A stretch of DNA of 64,000 bases from Achromobacter xylosoxidans (lineage in GTDB: Bacteria > Pseudomonadota > Gammaproteobacteria > Burkholderiales > Burkholderiaceae_B): contig NZ_CP061008.1 of the NCBI RefSeq assembly GCF_014490035.1, forward strand, positions 1,674,001-1,738,000, read 5' to 3'. The notes beneath the pieces were generated by a model. It had not been told where the DNA came from and made no database searches. It worked only from the letters and a program-made list of their open reading frames with translations. Shown piece after piece: positions 1-7,900 of the stretch. The stretch's first letter is position 1; the number at the start of each line of letters is the position of its first letter. The position numbers and the translations under genes are program-made.

Positions 1-1
1 C

Positions 2-82
2 GGGGTCGATGGTTTGCTGGAGTACACGGTGCCCAGGACGGTGTCGGTGAAGCGGCCGCATCGAACGCAGGGCGGCTCCTGA
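2..82 (+). CDS. 3' end of an unidentified gene (partial)
   Basis: The frame starting at base 2 is open to a TGA at 80-82 and encodes a 26-residue C-terminal tail that ends in HRTQGGS. Nearly every codon has G or C in the third position, as in the real genes downstream, which argues for coding. The fragment is too short to assign a family. The start lies outside the window. It lies 107 bases ahead of the SDR gene on the same strand and could share a transcript with it. Confidence 0.4.
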   Translation, partial: GVDGLLEYTVPRTVSVKRPHRTQGGS

Positions 83-189
83 CGCGTCATTGCACCGATA
101 GACCGATACGACGGCAAGGTACGCACATGGCAGCCATGCGGCTCTGCGCAAGCGGCTTGCCTACATCGAGGCATACAAGGAAAAACACC

Positions 190-1026
190 ATGAACGACTA
201 CATCTCAGGCAAGACCATCGTCATTACCGGCGCAGGCGGAGGCTTCGGCCGTTTGGTCGCGCAGAAGGCCGCTGCGCGCGGTGCGTTGGTGACGTGTGGC
301 GACGTCAATGCGGCGGCGGCCAAGGAAACCGTCGCGGGCATTATTGCGGCCGGGGGGCGGGCGCAGGCCTTAGCCGCCGATGTCCGCATTCTGGATGACC
401 TGAAGCGCCTCGTCGCGGCCAGCGTGCACGAATACGGTTCGATCGACGTGATGCTCAATAACGCGGGCATCATGCCGCTGGCTTTTGTCGCCGATCACGC
501 GCTTGCCTACGATGCCTGGATGCGCTGCATCGATATCAATATGAAGGGTGTGTTCAACGGCATGATCGCCGCCCACGACGCCATGATGTCCCAGGGACGC
601 GGTCACTTCGTCAACATCTCGTCCATCTACGGGAATTTTCCCGTGGTGGGCGCGGCGATCTATGGGGCCACCAAGGCGGCAGTCAACTTCATGTCGGAAG
701 CCGTGAGAATGGAGGCGCGCGGAAAGATCAAGGTGACGACGATCAAACCCACGGGCGTGCCCAGCACCGGACTGGGCGGCTCCGTGGTCAACCACGCTGC
801 CGCCGTTGGCATAGTCGGGAACAACATGGAGCAATTCACGGCGATGATAAAGGGCCTGCAGGATGGGTCCTTGCCGCCCCATGCCCGCGATCCGGAGAGC
901 ATATCGCACATGCCGCTGGAGCCTGAATCGATCGCCGACGCGGTCCTGCTGGCCATCGATCAACCCTGGGGCGTTTCGGTCAGCGACATGACGGTGCGCG
1001 CTTCGGCGGATTGCTTCGTGCTTTGA
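190..1026 (+). CDS. SDR-family oxidoreductase
   Basis: This is a classical short-chain dehydrogenase/reductase of 278 residues, the usual length for the family, predicted to be a soluble NAD(P)-dependent oxidoreductase. It shows the cofactor-binding TGAGGGFG motif (residues 13-20), the NNAG motif (90-93), the catalytic Ser of NISS (143-145), and the Tyr158-x3-Lys162 pair. The start at 190 is preferred over an in-frame ATG at 127: AAGG lies nine bases upstream and the SDR fold begins at once. The substrate cannot be read from the sequence. It is followed by an intrinsic terminator, so it is probably not part of the giant operon downstream. Confidence 0.9.
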   Translation: MNDYISGKTIVITGAGGGFGRLVAQKAAARGALVTCGDVNAAAAKETVAGIIAAGGRAQALAADVRILDDLKRLVAASVHEYGSIDVMLNNAGIMPLAFVADHALAYDAWMRCIDINMKGVFNGMIAAHDAMMSQGRGHFVNISSIYGNFPVVGAAIYGATKAAVNFMSEAVRMEARGKIKVTTIKPTGVPSTGLGGSVVNHAAAVGIVGNNMEQFTAMIKGLQDGSLPPHARDPESISHMPLEPESIADAVLLAIDQPWGVSVSDMTVRASADCFVL

Positions 1027-1083
1027 AGGAAACGGCGTTTACCGGCCTGCAACGGCCGGCCTGCCAAGCAGCCATCTGACAGT

Positions 1084-1103
1084 GCGGCCAGGAACCTGGC
1101 CGC
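1084..1103. repeat. 20-bp near-perfect palindrome
   Basis: Two 9-bp arms (GCGGCCAGG and CCTGGCCGC) flank a central AA. It sits between the SDR stop codon and the terminator. It may add to termination or bind a protein; nothing identifies the partner. Confidence 0.6.
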
Positions 1104-1118
1104 GAAGATTTAACCAAG

Positions 1119-1147
1119 GCCCGCCCTGACCCGGCGGGCTTTTTCTT
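1119..1147 (+). terminator. Rho-independent terminator after the SDR gene
   Basis: A perfect 7-bp stem (GCCCGCC at 1119-1125, GGCGGGC at 1133-1139) with a 7-base loop is followed by a run of five T then C. AAG before and TTT after the stem could extend the pairing. This is the clearest intrinsic terminator in the window. Confidence 0.85.
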
Positions 1148-1213
1148 GCGGAGCCATCCGAGAGCAACTTCGCGATGCGCACCGCCTGACAGCTATCGGT
1201 CCGCCGTGAAGAC

Positions 1214-1229
1214 TTCGCATTAATGCGAA
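1214..1229. promoter_or_regulatory. Perfect 16-bp palindrome TTCGCATTAATGCGAA
   Basis: The site is self-complementary over all 16 bases and lies about 140 bases upstream of the proposed -35 element. This form is typical of a site for a dimeric regulator. No regulator gene is adjacent, so the partner is unknown. Confidence 0.6.
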
Positions 1230-1293
1230 ATACATCAGTTTATTGCGATGTTATCAGTTGTAACCCAGAAAATTCCCTTTCGCCATAAGAAGA

Positions 1294-1313
1294 TATACCT
1301 AGTTTCAGGTATA
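1294..1313. promoter_or_regulatory. 20-bp inverted repeat TATACCT-N6-AGGTATA
   Basis: Two perfect 7-bp arms are separated by six bases, about 55 bases upstream of the proposed -35. Size and symmetry resemble binding sites of LuxR- or TetR-type dimers, but the sequence matches no operator I can name. Confidence 0.55.
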
Positions 1314-1337
1314 GACGAAGAGTTTCAATCCTCGTCT
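1313..1337. promoter_or_regulatory. Inverted repeat AGACGA-N13-TCGTCT
   Basis: Two perfect 6-bp arms at 1313-1318 and 1332-1337 begin on the last base of the preceding inverted repeat, so the two sites could be cooperative or competing. It could also form a short hairpin if transcribed. Confidence 0.4.
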
Positions 1338-1368
1338 AATGCTTGCAGTCAATAGACAAAATGATGCA

Positions 1369-1398
1369 TTGACTTGAGCGAAAAAGCCGGCATATCAG
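1369..1398 (+). promoter_or_regulatory. Candidate sigma-70 promoter for the giant operon
   Basis: TTGACT at 1369-1374 matches the -35 consensus in five of six positions. An 18-base spacer leads to TATCAG at 1393-1398, a weak -10; CATATC two bases earlier, with a 16-base spacer, is an alternative. It would give a leader of about 60 bases to the SapC-family start codon. Confidence 0.45.
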
Positions 1399-1467
1399 CA
1401 ACAGTGTGTGCAAGCTTTACATGATGCTCGGGTCCGTAACTGGAAAAAGGCAAGGAGGGCTAGAGGC

Positions 1468-2238
1468 ATGTCAGCGACTGTGTTTTATGAACGGGCTGTG
1501 GCGCTGGATCGGGCAGCGCACCAGGACACCAAGATCCAGATTCAGCCGGATCATTACGCATTTGCGCAGGACACGAATGCTCTGCCCATCGCCGCCAGCG
1601 AATTCGCCGATGCCGGCCGCCACTATCCGATCGTGTTCGTGGGCGACGACGCTGGCAACTTCCACGTGGCCGTGCTGCTGGGCCTGGAAGACAAGTCCAA
1701 TCTGTTCGTGACCGAGCTGGGCACCTGGAAGGCCGATACCTACGTTCCCGCCTTTGCCCGCCGCTATCCCTTCGTGCTGGGCACCACGGCCGAGGCCGAC
1801 CGGTTGGCCGTGTGCATCGACGAGTCCTATCCCGGCGTCAATGCCGCGGAGGGCGTGGCCTTGTTCGAGGACGGCAAGGAAACCGGCTACCTGACGCAGA
1901 TGATGGAATTCCTGCGCGTGTTCCAGGGCGAAATGGAACTGACCAAGAACATGGCCCAGCGCCTGAACGAGCTGGGCTTGCTCACGGCCAAGACGATCAC
2001 GATTTCGCAGGCCGACGGCGACCGCTATCTGAGCGGCTTCTGGGTCGTGGACGAGCAGAAGTTCGCCGGCATCGACGATGCCCGCGTGCTCGAACTGCAT
2101 CGCGCCGGCATTCTGCGCCTGATCGAACTGCATCGCGCGTCGCTGGGCAACGTCCAGCGCCTGGCCATGCAGCTGGACGAGCAGCGCCGCCTGAAGGCGC
2201 TGCAGCAGGACGCCGCGCCCGCCGAGTCCGCGGCCTGA
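1468..2238 (+). CDS. SapC-family protein, first gene of the giant-protein operon
   Basis: The 256-residue protein matches the SapC family (named after a gene in the Campylobacter fetus S-layer export locus; its biochemical role is not established). Recognisable conserved stretches are LPIAASEFADAGRHYPIVF (residues 39-57) and YVPAFARRYPFVL (92-104). There is no signal peptide or membrane segment, so it should be cytoplasmic. An in-frame GTG at 1408 would add 20 residues, but AAGGAGG at 1452-1458, nine bases before the ATG at 1468, settles the start. Sixteen bases separate it from the next gene. The family's link to S-layer export fits a role in secreting the giant protein encoded downstream, perhaps as a chaperone or targeting factor; that role is inferred. 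Confidence 0.85.
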   Translation: MSATVFYERAVALDRAAHQDTKIQIQPDHYAFAQDTNALPIAASEFADAGRHYPIVFVGDDAGNFHVAVLLGLEDKSNLFVTELGTWKADTYVPAFARRYPFVLGTTAEADRLAVCIDESYPGVNAAEGVALFEDGKETGYLTQMMEFLRVFQGEMELTKNMAQRLNELGLLTAKTITISQADGDRYLSGFWVVDEQKFAGIDDARVLELHRAGILRLIELHRASLGNVQRLAMQLDEQRRLKALQQDAAPAESAA

Positions 2239-2254
2239 TTCCCGCCGCAGGGCC

Positions 2255-3124
2255 ATGCTGACCGCAACCTTGACTCCCGCGATCGGCCAGGCCCCCAGCC
2301 AAGCCGGCGCCGAACCCGAGATCCATATCCCCCTGCACACGCTGCGGGGGGAGCAACGGATCTGGGCAGACCGTTTGCTGTCGGTCTTCAAGAACCGGCA
2401 GATCGACGGGGTCGAATGGTCGATGAAGTTCTCGGCCGCAGGCCTGGTCGGCAACCGCTTCATGCTGGGCATACAGCGCGAAAACTGGCGTCAGCTGGAT
2501 TTGGCCACCTTGTCGCGCGCGCTTGCCATGCCGCAGGCGCTATGGATGCGGGTGGCGCAGGACATGGAGCATGCGCGCGCCATGTTCTTCGCCTATGAAC
2601 CCGATGGCGCGGCCGGCACGTACCGCGTCTATCTGGAGTTCATGCCCACGCCGGAGGCGCTGCGCCAGCATGGCGTGCTGCCCCTGGGCTGCGGCTACAA
2701 ATGGCACCCGGCGACGCAGCGCGAGGCGGCGGTGACGGCTTACCGCATGCGCCATCTGCAAGACCGCGCGGCGTTCGATGCGCACCTGGAGCCTTATCTG
2801 GCCCGGCTCGGCAACCCGGTGTTGCGGCAGGTTGCGCAGCGCATCGTGGCGCAGGCTTGCGGGCAGGCCGATCCGGCCGGCTTCATGTTCCTGGAAGTGG
2901 ACGAGGCCGACACCCGGCGCGATTCGTTCACGGTGACTTTTCGTGGGGCCGAGCTGCCGTTGCGGGCGTTCATCCCCGATCTTCTGCGTCTGGCCGCCAG
3001 TCTCGCTTTGGCGGAAAGCGATGTTCTTGGTTTCCTGTTGCCCGACGAACCCCGCAGCCTCTATAGCCTGGCTGCGGGCGCAGCGCGGGACGGGCACGAG
3101 TTCCTGACTGTCTACTATGACTGA
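2255..3124 (+). CDS. Unrecognised 289-residue protein of the giant-protein operon
   Basis: I do not recognise a family. The protein is 289 residues long, soluble-looking, with no signal peptide and no membrane segment. The N-terminal 25 residues are low in structure-forming residues; the rest mixes hydrophobic and charged residues as in a globular protein. Two Cys occur, one in GCGYKW and one in AQACGQ, without a metal-binding pattern. The start ATG at 2255 is 16 bases after the SapC-family stop with only a weak GGG-rich ribosome site. The 3' end overlaps the TolC-like gene by eight bases, which suggests translational coupling. Context points to a cytoplasmic accessory of export; this is inference only. 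Confidence 0.8.
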   Translation: MLTATLTPAIGQAPSQAGAEPEIHIPLHTLRGEQRIWADRLLSVFKNRQIDGVEWSMKFSAAGLVGNRFMLGIQRENWRQLDLATLSRALAMPQALWMRVAQDMEHARAMFFAYEPDGAAGTYRVYLEFMPTPEALRQHGVLPLGCGYKWHPATQREAAVTAYRMRHLQDRAAFDAHLEPYLARLGNPVLRQVAQRIVAQACGQADPAGFMFLEVDEADTRRDSFTVTFRGAELPLRAFIPDLLRLAASLALAESDVLGFLLPDEPRSLYSLAAGAARDGHEFLTVYYD

Positions 3125-4778
3125 CTACAACAAGCTTCACTTTCCTCCGGCGTTCGCGCGCAAGGGCATGCTGGCGGCGGCGGTTATGGCCGCATTGAAC
3201 GTGGCGGGCTGCGCCTCGTCCGGCCAGGGGACGCCGGCCACGTCCGTGTCGGCCTCCTCCGCGCCGGCCGCCTCCGCGCCGGCCGCTGCCGCGACGGCGC
3301 CGCAAACCGAAAGCGGCCCGCTCAAGCTGGGGCAGTCCACTCCCCAGGAGGATTCCGGCTTCGGCAAGACCACGCCCAGCGCCCAGATGGACGACGTGGC
3401 CCCCGCGCCCGCGCCGCGCTTTGATGAGAACACCGTGTTTCCGGCGCCAGCGTCCTATCTGGCGCAAGACATGCCGGCGTACAACGGCGCACAGCTGCCG
3501 GACCAGAGCGATCCGATGACGCTGGACCAGGTCTACATGATGGCGCTGCAGAACGATCCGCAGATGCAAGGCGCTTACCAGGAACTGCAGGCCGTGGGCT
3601 ATGGCGTGATCTCCGCGCGCGCGGGCCTGCTGCCCAGCGTGAGCGGCGAAATGAATCGCAGCCGCGTCCGCCAGAACGTGGTCGACAGCGAAAACACCGT
3701 CTACCAGACCGGCCGCGCCAACTGGGCCGAGAACGGCTGGGCGCTGACCCTGAACCAACCGATCTTCGAACTGGGCGCGTATCACAAGTGGCGCCAGTCG
3801 CAGGAGGCCGAGCGCAAGGAAGTGGCCAGCTACGCCTACGCGCAGCAAGACCTGATGCTGCGCACGGCAACCGCCTATCTCAGCGTGCTGGCGGCGCAGG
3901 ATCAGATCGAGCTGACCGAGGCCGAGCGCCGCACCACGCGGAAGCAGCAGGAACTGGTGCAGGCGCGCTTTCACAGCGGCCAGGAAACCCGCGTGGGCCT
4001 GAGCGAAGTGCAGGCGCGCCTGGATATCCAGGACGCCAATACGCTGCTGGCAAAGAACGACTACCTGGACAAGCAACAGGCTGTGCAGGAGATCGTCGGC
4101 TACGGCAACCTGAAGCTGCGTCCGGTGCGCAAGGACCTGCCCATGACGCTGCCCGTGCCCAACGATCCCCAGGCCTGGCTGCGCACCGCGCTGGACCAGA
4201 ACTGGTCGATCCGCGCGGCTTCGGCCGGCGTGGCGGTGGCGGAAAAGGAAGTGTCGGTGCAGAAGGCGGGTTACTACCCCAGCGTCAATCTGCGCGCCTC
4301 CACCGGCCGCAACGAGACGGGCGGCAGCCTGTTCGGCGGCGGCAGCACGGTGGCCGATACCCGCTTCACGGTGAACCTGTCGGTGCCGATCTTCCAGGGC
4401 GGCTACACCTACGGCATGAGTCACGCGGCGGCCAGCCGCCTGAGCGCGGCCTCGTCCGACCTGAGCCTGACACGGCGCAAGGTGCAGCGCCAGGTGTTCT
4501 CGTCGTTCCAGAACATCGTGATCGGCATGGACCGGATCAAGGCGCTGAACAGCTCGGTGGAGTCGTTCGAACTGGCCTTGAAGCTCAAGGAAGAGGGCTT
4601 CCAGGCAGGGCTGAACGACATCGTCAGCGTGTTGGACGCGACGCGCAACCTGTACAACGCCAAGCGCCAGCAGGCCGAGGCTGGATACAACTTTTTGCTG
4701 GATGGCCTGAAGCTCAAGCAGGCCGCCGGCACGCTGAACGCGGCGGACATCGCGGCGATCAGCCAGCAGATGCTGTAG
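3117..4778 (+). CDS. TolC-family outer-membrane channel lipoprotein
   Basis: This 553-residue protein is an outer-membrane efflux/secretion channel of the TolC/OprM type. A signal peptide ends in a lipobox VAGC with Cys32 as the predicted lipidated residue, followed by a long Ala/Pro/Ser-rich linker to about residue 110. The OEP fold follows, with its two halves each carrying long amphipathic helices, for example around QDLMLRTATAYLSVLAAQDQIEL and later SSFQNIVIGMDRIKALN. The length is slightly above the usual 450-500 because of the linker. It overlaps the gene before it by eight bases and precedes the giant gene by 132 bases. It is the natural outer-membrane exit for the giant protein, with the three HlyD-like adaptors downstream as periplasmic partners. 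Confidence 0.93.
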   Translation: MTDYNKLHFPPAFARKGMLAAAVMAALNVAGCASSGQGTPATSVSASSAPAASAPAAAATAPQTESGPLKLGQSTPQEDSGFGKTTPSAQMDDVAPAPAPRFDENTVFPAPASYLAQDMPAYNGAQLPDQSDPMTLDQVYMMALQNDPQMQGAYQELQAVGYGVISARAGLLPSVSGEMNRSRVRQNVVDSENTVYQTGRANWAENGWALTLNQPIFELGAYHKWRQSQEAERKEVASYAYAQQDLMLRTATAYLSVLAAQDQIELTEAERRTTRKQQELVQARFHSGQETRVGLSEVQARLDIQDANTLLAKNDYLDKQQAVQEIVGYGNLKLRPVRKDLPMTLPVPNDPQAWLRTALDQNWSIRAASAGVAVAEKEVSVQKAGYYPSVNLRASTGRNETGGSLFGGGSTVADTRFTVNLSVPIFQGGYTYGMSHAAASRLSAASSDLSLTRRKVQRQVFSSFQNIVIGMDRIKALNSSVESFELALKLKEEGFQAGLNDIVSVLDATRNLYNAKRQQAEAGYNFLLDGLKLKQAAGTLNAADIAAISQQML

Positions 4779-4788
4779 GACCGGAGGG

Positions 4789-4812
4789 GGCCTGCGCCAC
4801 GACGCGCAGGCC
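4789..4812 (+). other. Stem-loop in the tolC-giant gene spacer
   Basis: A perfect 8-bp stem (GGCCTGCG/CGCAGGCC) encloses an 8-base loop directly after the TolC-like gene. There is no following T-run, so it is not a standard terminator. It could stabilise or process the mRNA, or attenuate transcription into the giant gene. Confidence 0.5.
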
Positions 4813-4840
4813 GGGCAGTACGCAGGCAAGACCACAGCGG

Positions 4841-4867
4841 AGCTATCCGGCGATCAGCCGGATGGCT
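4841..4867 (+). other. Second stem-loop in the tolC-giant gene spacer
   Basis: ATCCGGC and GCCGGAT pair around a GATCA loop, and the stem extends through one T-G wobble to AGC/GCT, giving 11 pairs. No T-run follows. It ends 43 bases before the proposed start of the giant gene. Confidence 0.5.
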
Positions 4868-4910
4868 CGGAATCGTTTAAATCAGGGCGTTTCCAGCGCC
4901 CGCACAAGAA

Positions 4911-7900
4911 ATGTCGAGCGACGATATGAGCATGAAGAAACTGGCGCGCAAACTCTGGACCGGCCGTTCCTCCCGCGAGGTGCAGCAGTCCCTGTTCCGC
5001 AGGCGGCCGCTCTTCGAGGCGCTGGAGCGCCGTTATCTCATGTCGGCCGAACTGCTGGTGCCGCCGCCGCCGCCCGCAAGCGATCAGGCTCCCGTGGTGG
5101 CGCCCGCCGATCCCGCCGCCGGCGCTCAAGGCAAGAAACCCAGCGCGCCCGGCTCGCATCCGTACCTGGTGGAACGGGCGGCCTTCAAGGCCGTCACGCA
5201 GCACAGCGAGATGCTGACGCTGGAGCAGTACGCCAAGGCCAACGCCACGCGCCAGGGCGACGCCAAGGCCTGGCTGCCCGGGCAGGAAGCCAGCCAGCCC
5301 AAGCCGGCCGCCAACATCCCCGGCTACACCACAAACTCCGAACAGACGCCGGTGCGCCAGATCATCTTCGTGGATCCGGCGGTGGACAATGCCGAGCAGA
5401 TCGTCCAGGGCCTGTATGGCTTGATCAGCGGCAAGACCGAAGGCCTGGACGGGTTGGCCAGGCCCACAGGCGACGGCCCGCAATTGCAGGTGCTGCGCAG
5501 CCACGACACCGAGATCATCGTGCTGGACGGCCGCTACGACGGCGTGGACCAGATTACGCAGGTGCTGGGCCAGCACCAGGACCTGGCGGCGGTGCAGATC
5601 ATGAGCCACGGCAGCGTGGGATCCCTGAAGCTGGGCACGGCCACCCTGGGTTCGGGCCAGCTGGATGCCTACAAGGACCAGCTGCGCGCCTGGGGCGACG
5701 CCATGTCGGAAGACGGCGACATCCTGCTCTATGGCTGCAACGTGGCGGCCGGCCGCGGCGGCATCGCCTTCGTCGATAGCCTCGCGGCGATTACGCGCGC
5801 CGACGTGGCGGCGGCCACCCATACCGTGGGCAGCGCCGCGCTGGGCGGCGACTGGGTGCTGGACTACCGTCACGGCGCGATCGAGGCCGGCACGGTGACG
5901 GTCGCCAGCTGGAACGGCGTGATGGCCAGCGCCACCGGCCTGCAAAGCGGCGGTTCGACCCTGCAGGGCGTGGCGGTCAATGATCATTTGATCGGCTACG
6001 GCAGCAATAACACATTCGTGTTCGACAACAATTCGACCGCGGCGGTGACGACGATCGAAGTGCGCCAGGGCATGAAGCTGGATAACGGCGTCTGGGTGCG
6101 CAACGAGGACGACGACAACAGCAACAACACGCTGGATTTCTCGGGCATCCGCGGCAACGTCACGGCCATAATCAGCAACAACGACGCTTATCAGATCACG
6201 TACTCGACGGTGGACGCCGGCAACAACTGGACCCAGCGCGTCGTCAACGTGGTGTTCAAGTCCGCCGACGGCTCGCAAAACCTGAAGATCGGCGACAAGA
6301 CCTTCAACCTGATCGGCACGGCGCAAAGCGGCAAGACCATACTGGACTACAGCGGCTACGCCACCGGCGTGACGGTGGACCTGTCCGGCCCCACGGCGGA
6401 CGCCAATGGCGAAGAGATTCCGCCGCCGCCGCCGACCGGGTTCGGCTATGTGCGGGCGATCAGCGGCGTCAAGGGTTCCACGCAGGGCGGCAACAGGATC
6501 ACGGTGGTGGGCGACACCACGGTCACGATCAACAGCTCGCAAGACATCATCAAGGGCAGCGGCGGCGGCAACACCTACATCGCCGCCGCCGGCACCCTCG
6601 GTTTCAACCTGACCCAGCAGGCCGGCCAGAGCGGCAACACACTGGACCTTTCCCAATTCGGCGCAGACGTCACGGCCCGCGTGCAGACCGGCGGGGGCAT
6701 CAGCGTCTACATGGGCGCGGGCGTGGCGGCCGACGGCAGCGTCAACGGCCTGGCGGCCGCGCTGGTCAGCAATCTCGACGTGCAGATGTTCTTCGGCGTG
6801 GCGGGCAGGACCACGCTGGATTACTCGGCCTATGAAGACAACGTCACCGTCAACCTGAACTTCCAGGACGGCAATACCGGCCTTTACGATGCCAGCGGCT
6901 TGGGCGGAGTGCTGAACATCAGCAACGTCATCGGCGCGGGCGGCGATTATGGCAACGACATCGTCGGCAGCCTGGGCGACAACATCATCACCGTGGCCAA
7001 TAGCCGCGGACAGAACCGCATCAGCGGCGGCGGCGGCAACGATCTGGTGATCGGCAACCTGGCCGCGGGCGGCGCAACCGAATACATCGCGGGCGTGGAA
7101 AGCAACGCCTCGCTCAGTGGCGACAAGACCTCGGCCACGTTGACGAACACGCCTCTGGGCGCGGGCGCCGCAAGCACGGTGACCCTGCGCGGCGTGAACG
7201 CCGTGACCTTGCAGGACTATCGCACCATCGACGCCGCCGCTGCGGCGGGCAGCGCCTATCACGCCGCCACCAGCGTCACGCTGGACGGCACGAATTACCG
7301 CGGCGACCTGACCTTGATCGGCAGCGCGGGCGCCAACGTCCTGCTGGGCGGCCTGGGCCACAATACCTTTACCGGCTACCAGGGCGCGAACCAGCTGTGG
7401 GCGCAGGCGGGCGCGCAGAGCAACACGCTGGACGAAAACGGCCAGTGGAATTTCACGCTCACCAACAATCAGCTGTCGGCAAGCTACGCCTCCGACGGCA
7501 CTCCCCTGGGCGCCGGGGTGCCGGTCCCGACCCTGAGCAACACGCTGAACGGCGCTTTCAGCGACGCGCGCCTGAACGGCGGCCTGGGTTCCACCCTGAT
7601 CGACGCCTCGGCCTTCAGCGGCAACACGGTGCTGGTCAGCGGGCTGATGGCGGGCGGCGTGATCCGCGCGGGCTCGGGCGACAACACCCGGCACCAGATC
7701 ATGCTGCTGGGAGGCCGCTACAACCTCTATGGCGGCACGGGCGCCAATGCGGCCACCGAACTGGTGGTGGCGGCCGACGGCCTGACCGGCACGGACGGCG
7801 CAGGCTACCAGTCGCAGATGGCGGCCAGCGGCGGCGTGGGCTATGTGTCATTCCAGCAGACGGGCGCCACGGGCTGGATCCAGCGCACGGCCAACGAGAC

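Larger units (their letters stand above)
1148..1467 (+). promoter_or_regulatory. AT-rich control region upstream of the giant-protein operon
   Basis: No gene is visible in these 320 bases. The sequence from about 1200 to 1400 is much more AT-rich than the rest of the window, as expected of a promoter region. It carries several inverted repeats, listed separately, and a plausible sigma-70 promoter near its end. The region is the only obvious control point for the eight-gene operon that follows. Confidence 0.6.

Noticed and set aside
127..189. Longer start for the SDR gene
   Set aside because: The extra 21 residues precede the nucleotide-binding fold without family similarity, and 190 has a better ribosome site.
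4841..4867. Rho-independent terminator between the TolC-like and giant genes
   Set aside because: The stem is good but no T-run follows, and the gene order argues for read-through.
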